DNA from: JAVBKE01 sp031554215
Lineage (GTDB): Bacteria; Bacillota; Bacilli; JARBTR01
Length of the DNA: 5,254 nt
Assembly (NCBI GenBank): GCA_031554215.1
Contig: JAVBKF010000233.1
Coordinates: forward strand, 1 to 5,254
Reading direction: 5' to 3'
The stretch's first letter is position 1. Every line of letters starts with the position of its first letter. Under the pieces are notes generated by a model. That model did not search any database and was not told the origin of the DNA. It saw only the letters and a list, made by a program, of their open reading frames with translations. The translations under genes were made by a program, and so were the position numbers. This document shows, piece after piece, positions 1 to 4,530 of this stretch.

Positions 1-13
1 TGCTCAAAATAAA

Positions 14-22
14 TGGTACAAT
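14..22 (+). promoter_or_regulatory. Probable extended -10 promoter element upstream of the PBP gene
   Basis: The sequence TGG-TACAAT fits the extended -10 pattern TGn-TATAAT of vegetative SigA promoters, with one mismatch in the hexamer. With the usual 17-bp spacer the -35 box would fall just outside the left edge of the window, so only half of the promoter can be judged. Transcription would start near position 29 and give a leader of about 110 nt before the PBP start codon. No better promoter is visible between here and the gene. Confidence 0.5.
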
Positions 23-30
23 AAAATTCA

Positions 31-48
31 GCAAACAAAGCAAACAAA
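31..48 (+). repeat. Perfect 9-bp tandem duplication in the PBP leader
   Basis: GCAAACAAA occurs twice in direct succession (31-39 and 40-48), followed by GG. It lies just downstream of the predicted transcription start. The A-rich, unstructured character could matter for mRNA stability or be a simple slippage product. No function is claimed. Confidence 0.6.
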
Positions 49-140
49 GGTTCAAATTCACTAAATTATGACAACAAGTCTGAAAATATAGATCGACAGC
101 CGTAACTTGGCTAAAGACTGACAGTTCACGGAGGAAAAAC

Positions 141-2351
141 ATGCGGAAGAAACCCAAAAAAAAGCTGACATTACCAATTCGGATCAATATTATCTTCCTT
201 TGCGTATTTTTCTTGTTTTCCATGCTGATATTGCAGCTGGGATTCTTACAAATTGTTGACGGGGAAAAATATGCTGCAAAGGTTAGTGAAACGCAAGAGG
301 TTATTGTCGAAAAACCAGTTCCTAGAGGAAAGATTTATGACCGTAACGGCAATTTAATTGTTGGTAATGAGCCGAAATATGCGATTACATACACGAAGAC
401 TGAGTCAACCGATCCTTCTGAGATGCTTGAAACAGCTGAACAACTGTCGACATTAATTAGCATGGACACGTCGAAGCTCAGTGAGCAGGACAAGAAAGAT
501 TACTGGTTAGTAAAGCACCCAAAAGAAGCGCAGAAAATGCTGACGGAAAAAGAACTGGCGGAAATGGATGCTATTCAAGATAGAGACCCTCAAAAAGCAG
601 CTTCTGAAACCTATAAGCTCCAATTAAAACGTGTACCAGAAGAGGAACTGAATGCGCTTACACCTGAAGAGATGAATACAGCCACCATTTTTAAAAAGTT
701 TAATTCTGGTTATGCGATGACGCAGCAAATTGTGAAGAACGAAGGTGTTACCGTTGAGGAGATGTCAAGAGTAACGGAAAACCTTGCGGAAATGCCAGGT
801 GTTGATACTACAGTTGATTGGGATCGTACCTATCCATATGGGAATACGCTCCGGTCAGTTTTAGGTAGTGTCAGTTCAACACAGGAAGGGATTCCCGAAG
901 AAGATATAGATGCCTATTTAGCGAAGGGCTATAGCCGAAATGATCGTGTCGGAAAGTCCTACTTAGAGGCACAGTATGAGGATTTACTGCGCGGTCAGAA
1001 GGAAAAAGTTGCTGTGACTGTTAATAAGGATGGCAATGTGACTAACTCTGAAGTGGTTCAACCTGGTATACCGGGAAAAGATTTAGTGCTGTCCATTGAT
1101 ATGGAATTACAACAGGCAACAGACACGATTATTTCTGAAGAGCTGACAAAGCGAAAACAAAGTGGTACATCGCCACTACTAGATCGTGCTTTTGTTGTGC
1201 TAACGGACCCAAGAAATGGTGAAATACTCACGATGTCTGGCAAACAATATGTTGTCGACCCTGTAACAGGTCAGGCAGAAATTCAGGACATGGCGCTTGG
1301 CACATTTACGACTTCCTATAACATGGGGTCAGCTGTAAAGGGAGCAACAATTCTAACAGGCTATGCAACTGATGCAATTGAAATGGGACAAACGTTTTAC
1401 GATGCGCCAATGTACATCAAAGGAACACCACCAAAGAAATCTTGGAAGAATTTAGGGATGGTCGATGATTTGGCGGCGTTAAAAATGTCCTCCAACGTCT
1501 ACATGTTTAATACGGCAATCGCTATTGGTGGTGGGCAGTATGTACCAAATGGTCCATTAGACCTTGACCCAGATGCTTTCCGGGTGATGAGAAATCACTT
1601 CGCTGAGTTTGGTCTCGGGGTCAAAACAGGGATTGACCTTCCGGGTGAACAAGTTGGTTTCAAGGATAAAAATGATCCGAAGCCTGGATTTTTACTGGAT
1701 TTCTCCATTGGTCAGTACGATACCTATACCACCATGCAAATGGCGCAGTACGTGTCAACAATCGCAAACGGTGGGTATCGTTTACAACCACATTTGCTAA
1801 AAGAAGTACATGAGCCAACAACAGAAACAACGACACTGGGACCACTTTATTCAGAGGTTAAACCCGTGGTACTCAACCGTGTTAGCAATACAGATGAAGA
1901 AATTGCGCGTGTACAAGAAGGTTTCCGCCAAGCGTCACAGGCACCTGGTGGAACAGCGACACCAACATTTAAAGGGGCTTCCTACAAACCAGCTGGGAAA
2001 ACAGGAACGGCACAGGCGTTCTACGATGGACCCCAACGGGTTAAGGGGACACCACCACCAGAAACAGAAAATGTTACCTATGTCTCCTATGCGCCTTACG
2101 ATAATCCAGAAATTGCGATGGCAGTGGCTGTTCCGTGGGCTTACCAAACAAAGAGTAATCATATGAACCTCGATATTGCCAAACAGGTATACGACACTTA
2201 CTTTGAACTAAAAGCGAAGCGAGCACAACAACCGTTGCCACAGAATAACTCACCGTTACCGACTGATAGCGAGGCAGCTGAGAGTGAAAATGCAGTGGTT
2301 GAGGAAGGAAGTACACCTGAAATTGATGAAACAGAGGTTACGTCAAACTAA
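141..2351 (+). CDS. Class B penicillin-binding protein (D,D-transpeptidase), PbpA/PbpH/PBP2b type
   Basis: This 736-aa membrane-anchored transpeptidase cross-links peptidoglycan stem peptides outside the cell. A basic N-terminus (RKKPKKK) is followed by one membrane segment at about residues 14-36. The dimerisation/pedestal domain runs from about 55 to 315, with the family motif R62-G-K-I-Y-D67-R68-N-G70 and the stretch around YPYG 231-234 and YLEAQYE 274-280. The transpeptidase domain, about 345-690, has all three active-site motifs: S397-A-V-K400 with the acylated serine, S450-S-N452, and K620-T-G-T623. There are no C-terminal PASTA repeats, which argues for the elongation-type PbpA/PbpH/PBP2b group rather than the divisional PBP2x group. 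The last 30 residues are acidic (10 D/E, no K/R) and low in complexity. The start is supported by GGAGG at 130-134, six bases before ATG. Length is close to that expected for the family (about 700-740). Whether it is the only elongation transpeptidase in the cell cannot be judged here. Confidence 0.95.
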   Translation: MRKKPKKKLTLPIRINIIFLCVFFLFSMLILQLGFLQIVDGEKYAAKVSETQEVIVEKPVPRGKIYDRNGNLIVGNEPKYAITYTKTESTDPSEMLETAEQLSTLISMDTSKLSEQDKKDYWLVKHPKEAQKMLTEKELAEMDAIQDRDPQKAASETYKLQLKRVPEEELNALTPEEMNTATIFKKFNSGYAMTQQIVKNEGVTVEEMSRVTENLAEMPGVDTTVDWDRTYPYGNTLRSVLGSVSSTQEGIPEEDIDAYLAKGYSRNDRVGKSYLEAQYEDLLRGQKEKVAVTVNKDGNVTNSEVVQPGIPGKDLVLSIDMELQQATDTIISEELTKRKQSGTSPLLDRAFVVLTDPRNGEILTMSGKQYVVDPVTGQAEIQDMALGTFTTSYNMGSAVKGATILTGYATDAIEMGQTFYDAPMYIKGTPPKKSWKNLGMVDDLAALKMSSNVYMFNTAIAIGGGQYVPNGPLDLDPDAFRVMRNHFAEFGLGVKTGIDLPGEQVGFKDKNDPKPGFLLDFSIGQYDTYTTMQMAQYVSTIANGGYRLQPHLLKEVHEPTTETTTLGPLYSEVKPVVLNRVSNTDEEIARVQEGFRQASQAPGGTATPTFKGASYKPAGKTGTAQAFYDGPQRVKGTPPPETENVTYVSYAPYDNPEIAMAVAVPWAYQTKSNHMNLDIAKQVYDTYFELKAKRAQQPLPQNNSPLPTDSEAAESENAVVEEGSTPEIDETEVTSN

Positions 2352-2373
2352 ACCTGTATAAATAAACGAGATG

Positions 2374-2420
2374 AAGAATGCCAATCTAAATAAATTTATC
2401 AAATACTGTTGGCATTCTTT
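2374..2420 (+). terminator. Inverted repeat after the PBP gene: weak terminator or operator
   Basis: A perfect 11-bp inverted repeat, AAGAATGCCAA at 2374-2384 and TTGGCATTCTT at 2409-2419, lies 22 bases after the PBP stop codon. The loop of 24 nt is AT-rich and contains a 10-bp palindrome (ATAAATTTAT, 2390-2399). Only a short T-rich tail follows (TTCTTT, then GCAG), so as an intrinsic terminator it is imperfect. Its right arm contains the -35 box of the rpmG promoter, so it could equally be a protein binding site. I favour terminator as the default reading, because it sits at the end of a long gene. Confidence 0.5.
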
Positions 2421-2438
2421 GCAGAAAGATGCTATGAT
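2409..2438 (+). promoter_or_regulatory. Promoter of rpmG (SigA type, extended -10)
   Basis: The -35 box TTGGCA (2409-2414) and the -10 box TATGAT (2433-2438) are separated by 18 bp. A TG dinucleotide at 2430-2431 gives the extended -10 form TGC-TATGAT. Both hexamers match consensus at five of six positions. Transcription would start near 2445 and give an rpmG leader of about 70 nt. This is the best complete promoter in the window. It makes rpmG an independent unit between the terminator-like repeat upstream and the terminator downstream. Confidence 0.7.
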
Positions 2439-2445
2439 ATAAAAG

Positions 2446-2461
2446 TCGGTTATTTTACCGA
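2446..2461 (+). other. Small hairpin at the 5' end of the rpmG leader
   Basis: TCGGT (2446-2450) and ACCGA (2457-2461) can pair around a 6-nt loop. They sit right at the predicted 5' end of the rpmG mRNA, a place where a stem could protect the transcript. A second, weaker inverted repeat, AACT/AGTT, follows at 2467-2478. Neither would mask the ribosome binding site. I cannot link the leader to a known ribosomal-protein regulatory RNA. Confidence 0.3.
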
Positions 2462-2502
2462 AAATAAACTTAAAAGTTGTAACGAACTAAGATTTTTATG
2501 TT

Positions 2503-2508
2503 GGGGGG
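2503..2508 (+). promoter_or_regulatory. G-run ribosome binding site of rpmG
   Basis: Six consecutive G residues, followed by AA, lie seven bases before the rpmG ATG. No AGGAGG is present, so this G-run is the only purine-rich stretch placed to act as a Shine-Dalgarno sequence. Its spacing fixes the start at 2516. Confidence 0.65.
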
Positions 2509-2515
2509 AATTACA

Positions 2516-2665
2516 ATGCGCGTCAATATTACATTAGCTTGCACTGATTGCGGTGATCGTAACTATATTAGTACAAAAAATAAACGTAATAATCCAGACC
2601 GTCTTGAGCTAAAGAAATATTGCCCAAGAACGAAAAAAGTGACTTTACACCGCGAAACAAAATAA
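2516..2665 (+). CDS. rpmG: 50S ribosomal protein bL33 (RpmGA-like)
   Basis: This 49-aa basic protein begins MRVNITLACTDCGDRNY and ends TLHRETK, which is the unmistakable bL33 pattern, including KNKRNNPDRLELKKYCPR at 22-39 with its lysine and arginine-rich core. bL33 is a small component of the large ribosomal subunit near the E site. C9, C12 and C36 occupy three of the four zinc-ligand positions of the cysteine-containing form; the fourth position, 39, is threonine. As I recall, B. subtilis RpmGA also lacks that fourth cysteine, so zinc binding is uncertain. The gene has its own promoter at 2409-2438, a G-run ribosome binding site at 2503-2508, and a terminator that begins inside its stop region. 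It is therefore probably expressed separately from its neighbours. Confidence 0.97.
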   Translation: MRVNITLACTDCGDRNYISTKNKRNNPDRLELKKYCPRTKKVTLHRETK

Positions 2666-2698
2666 AAAACAACAGGTGATTGCCTGTTGTTTTTTATT
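2661..2698 (+). terminator. Strong rho-independent terminator of rpmG
   Basis: A stem with the core ACAACAGG (2669-2676) and CCTGTTGT (2683-2690) closes a 6-nt loop, TGATTG. A/T pairs extend the stem to 16 bp (2661-2676 with 2683-2698), and it is followed by a long T-rich tract. The left arm includes the rpmG stop codon. The A-tract on the left side makes it potentially active in both directions, although no gene is seen on the minus strand. It should separate rpmG from the downstream operon except for read-through. Confidence 0.93.
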
Positions 2699-2737
2699 TT
2701 GTTATTTTTAATTTAGTTGATTTTTTGGAGGGTTTGA

Positions 2738-3355
2738 ATGGATAAGGGGATGCTCCGAAGACAAACACTTGAGAGAATGCAGGCAGGATATGAAAGTGCG
2801 AGCGAGGCTTATGAGCGTATTTATAGACATCTTTTAAATTCAAAGGAATGGCAGCAGGCAAACATGATTGGCATCACAATGGCAAAGGTGCCTGAAATTC
2901 CAACGCAGTTTTTAGTCGAGATGGCATGGGCACAAGATAAGCGGGTCTGTATACCGCGCTGTATGCCCATAGAACGCGAGATGGTGTTTCATCAGGTTTA
3001 TTCAAGCTCGCTACTAGAAAGAAACTGCTACGGAATACTAGAGCCGGAATCGACACGACCAGTTGTTGAACCGCAACAGATTGATTTGATGATTGTTCCC
3101 GGAGTTGTCTTTAATCAGCAAGGGCATCGGATTGGGTTTGGTGGTGGTTATTACGATCGGTATTTGCGCTCATTTCCAAATAAAAAAGTTGCGCTCGCGC
3201 TAGATGCGCAAATAATGGAAGAGCGGTTTGATGAGGTGCATGATATACCAGTCGATATCGTGATGACAGAAAGTGTTGTGTTTGTGGTAACTAAAATGAC
3301 AGGGAAAGTTGATTGCTTGTCGCCTGCTGCAACGATTCGGAAGGATAGGGCTTGA
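2738..3355 (+). CDS. 5-formyltetrahydrofolate cyclo-ligase (5,10-methenyltetrahydrofolate synthetase, YqgN-like)
   Basis: The enzyme uses ATP to convert 5-formyltetrahydrofolate to 5,10-methenyltetrahydrofolate, returning a stored or inhibitory folate to cytoplasmic one-carbon metabolism. Family marks in the 205-aa product are the N-terminal basic K3...R7-R8 region, YGILEP at 98-103, IVPGVVFN at 119-126, the nucleotide-binding loop GFGGGYYDRYL at 133-143, and HDIPVD at 168-173. The usual length is about 180-190 aa. Here about 27 residues (179-205) follow the point where homologues normally end, and this tail carries no motif I recognise. The start is set by GGAGGG at 2727-2732, five bases before ATG. 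The rpmG terminator lies just upstream and only a weak promoter-like match is present (TTGCCT 2680-2685, 17 bp, TATTTT 2703-2708), so the source of transcription is unclear. It is probably the first gene of the operon running to glcK. Confidence 0.95.
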   Translation: MDKGMLRRQTLERMQAGYESASEAYERIYRHLLNSKEWQQANMIGITMAKVPEIPTQFLVEMAWAQDKRVCIPRCMPIEREMVFHQVYSSSLLERNCYGILEPESTRPVVEPQQIDLMIVPGVVFNQQGHRIGFGGGYYDRYLRSFPNKKVALALDAQIMEERFDEVHDIPVDIVMTESVVFVVTKMTGKVDCLSPAATIRKDRA

Positions 3356-3371
3356 AATCATCACAAATTCT

Positions 3372-3425
3372 ATGTATGCTGAGCAAGATGAAAGTGAAGA
3401 AGTTAGTAACAAGATAACGCAATGA
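3372..3425 (+). CDS. Possible micro-ORF (17 aa), speculative
   Basis: A 17-codon ORF (MYAEQDESEEVSNKITQ) starts 16 bases after the cyclo-ligase stop codon. Its stop overlaps the next small ORF through ATGA (3422-3425). The product is acidic and hydrophilic. No ribosome binding site is placed before this ATG. The same frame is open back to 3300 and could start at TTG 3309, inside the cyclo-ligase tail, giving 38 aa. I recognise no family. It may be chance, or a remnant of a small gene in the slot occupied by yqgO in B. subtilis; no homology to YqgO is claimed. Confidence 0.15.
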   Translation: MYAEQDESEEVSNKITQ

Positions 3426-3535
3426 ATCAATCAGTCACGGTAAAGGTATTAGCGGGTCATTGTTGTTTTTTGTCCCCTCTGCTGGGTGATACGATTGATG
3501 CAAAGTATGTGATTATGGAAGGAAGACAAGAATGA
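3422..3535 (+). CDS. Possible small ORF (37 aa) coupled to the rhomboid gene, speculative
   Basis: This ORF fills most of the 176-base gap between the cyclo-ligase and rhomboid genes. Its ATG overlaps the preceding micro-ORF stop (ATGA, 3422-3425) and its own stop overlaps the rhomboid start (ATGA, 3532-3535). The product begins MNQSVTVKVLAGHCCF, has a moderately hydrophobic middle (about residues 7-21) with a Cys-Cys pair at 14-15, and a mixed charged end. It is too short and too weakly hydrophobic to call a membrane protein. No clear ribosome binding site precedes it, so translation would rely on re-initiation. It could be a real small protein, a coupling leader peptide, or chance. Confidence 0.25.
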   Translation: MNQSVTVKVLAGHCCFLSPLLGDTIDAKYVIMEGRQE

Positions 3536-4230
3536 AAAGTTCTACATTGAAGAATCAAATAACTGTGACAAACATCCTTATTGGCATTTGTGTCGCCATA
3601 TATTTTCTAACGGAAATTGCTGGTGATACGGAGAATACAGTCGATATGGTACGCTATGGTGCTAAATTTAATCCGCTGATTATTGCTGGTGATTGGTGGC
3701 GTTTTATTACACCAGTTTTTCTCCACTTTGGCATTATTCATTTAGCTATGAATATGTTTTCGTTATATGTGCTCGGGCCATCTGTTGAAACGTTGTTTGG
3801 TAAACTGAGATTTTTCTTTATTTATATGAGTGCAGGTATCATTGGTGTGATGGCCAGCTTTGCCTTTGTTGATGGTGTTTCAGCGGGTGCGAGTGGTGCT
3901 ATTTTTGGTTTACTTGGTGCGCTTCTTTATTACGCATGGCTCGAGAAAGATGCAAGTTATCATGTAGATGTCAAGCAAATCATGGTGATTGTAGCCATTA
4001 ACTTAGTATATGGTTTTTCAGTTTCAAGTATTGATAACGCTGGTCATCTAGGTGGTTTTCTTGGCGGGTTCTTGGCTGCCATGATTGTCTCAATTCCTGA
4101 GAAGAAATTTACCACCAAAAATATTTTCGGCGGGTTTGCGGCTATTGCAATCATCTATTTGTTACTTCATATTGGTTATCAGCAGCAATATTTATTTTCC
4201 TCGATGGCATCAAGCTTTGTGGCAATTTGA
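3532..4230 (+). CDS. Compact rhomboid family intramembrane serine protease (YqgP/GluP-related)
   Basis: Rhomboids cut transmembrane segments of other membrane proteins inside the lipid bilayer. This 232-aa protein shows about seven hydrophobic helices (roughly 12-30, 62-82, 92-112, 118-137, 148-164, 169-188, 197-216). The active-site pattern is complete: H70-L-A-M-N74 in helix 2, G119-A-S121-G122 with the catalytic serine in helix 4, and G171-H172-L-G-G in helix 6. The conserved W55-W56-R57 precedes helix 2. B. subtilis GluP (about 507 aa) has the same core plus an N-terminal soluble domain and C-terminal TPR repeats; both are absent here. From memory, GluP cleaves the magnesium transporter MgtE and works with FtsH in membrane protein quality control, which suggests but does not prove a similar role. 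GGAAGG at 3517-3522, nine bases before ATG, supports the start, and the start overlaps the stop of the small ORF upstream. Confidence 0.93.
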   Translation: MKSSTLKNQITVTNILIGICVAIYFLTEIAGDTENTVDMVRYGAKFNPLIIAGDWWRFITPVFLHFGIIHLAMNMFSLYVLGPSVETLFGKLRFFFIYMSAGIIGVMASFAFVDGVSAGASGAIFGLLGALLYYAWLEKDASYHVDVKQIMVIVAINLVYGFSVSSIDNAGHLGGFLGGFLAAMIVSIPEKKFTTKNIFGGFAAIAIIYLLLHIGYQQQYLFSSMASSFVAI

Positions 4231-4326
4231 ATTGGTTGTCTGTGCCAGCGCGAAGCTTTATACTGAAGAGAGAAACCAGTCTAATGCAGTTGTTAACTTA
4301 ATATAGTTTGAATAGAGGGTCATAAG

Positions 4327-4530
4327 ATGAGAAATATGTATGATGTTCAACAATATCTAAAGCAATATGGTACTTACGTTTATATCGGTGACAGATTAGC
4401 AGATCTTGAGTTAATGGAACTCGAGATGAAGGCGCTTTTTCAATCTCAGTTAATTGATCGAATGGAACTACAGCTAGCTTTGGGGGTCCTTCGTCATGAA
4501 ATCCAATTAGAAAGAGAGAAGAGGATATGA
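4327..4530 (+). CDS. yqgQ: YqgQ family protein (DUF910)
   Basis: This 67-aa cytoplasmic protein of unknown biochemical role carries the family signature YDVQQYLKQYGTYVY at 5-19 followed by GDRLADLELMELE at 21-33. The rest looks helical, and the C-terminus is rich in charged residues (EIQLEREKRI, 58-67). YqgQ-family proteins form a small helical bundle and usually lie directly before glucokinase in Bacilli, as here. AGAGGG at 4314-4319, seven bases before ATG 4327, supports this start over the internal ATG at 4336. Its TGA overlaps the glucokinase ATG, so the two are probably translated in a coupled way. The 96 bases between it and the rhomboid gene hold no convincing promoter or terminator. 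Confidence 0.93.
   Translation: MRNMYDVQQYLKQYGTYVYIGDRLADLELMELEMKALFQSQLIDRMELQLALGVLRHEIQLEREKRI

Noticed and set aside
1323..1340. Active-site variant S-A-V-K in place of the more common S-V-V-K in the PBP
   Set aside because: The middle positions of SxxK are variable and the catalytic serine and lysine are intact; this is not evidence of altered activity or resistance.
1058..2316. Several open frames on the minus strand and in alternate plus frames within the PBP gene
   Set aside because: They lie fully inside a gene with intact motifs, have no ribosome binding sites and no recognisable domains; they are shadows of the real frame.
2680..2708. Promoter-like pair TTGCCT - 17 bp - TATTTT before the cyclo-ligase gene
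   Set aside because: Each hexamer matches consensus at only four positions, and it lies within the terminator stem and its T-rich tail, where such matches arise by chance. Kept only as a remark under the gene.
3297..3425. Frameshift hypothesis: the frame open from 3300 to 3425 as the true continuation of the cyclo-ligase
   Set aside because: The cyclo-ligase already contains all conserved motifs before this point, so no missing domain needs to be restored by a shift.
3463..3495. Extended -10-like TGATACGAT (3487-3495) before the rhomboid gene
   Set aside because: The -10 hexamer has two mismatches and the nearest TTGTTT is 21 bp away, so it is not a convincing promoter.
4085..4306. Alternate open frame reaching past the rhomboid stop, considered as a TPR-domain remnant
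   Set aside because: Its translation inside the rhomboid gene is a shadow, and the part after 4230 shows no TPR-like pattern.
4231..4326. Possible promoter (TATAGT at 4302-4307) or hairpin (ACTG/CAGT at 4262-4280) before yqgQ
   Set aside because: No -35 box is present at suitable spacing, and a 4-bp stem with a 11-nt loop is not meaningful.
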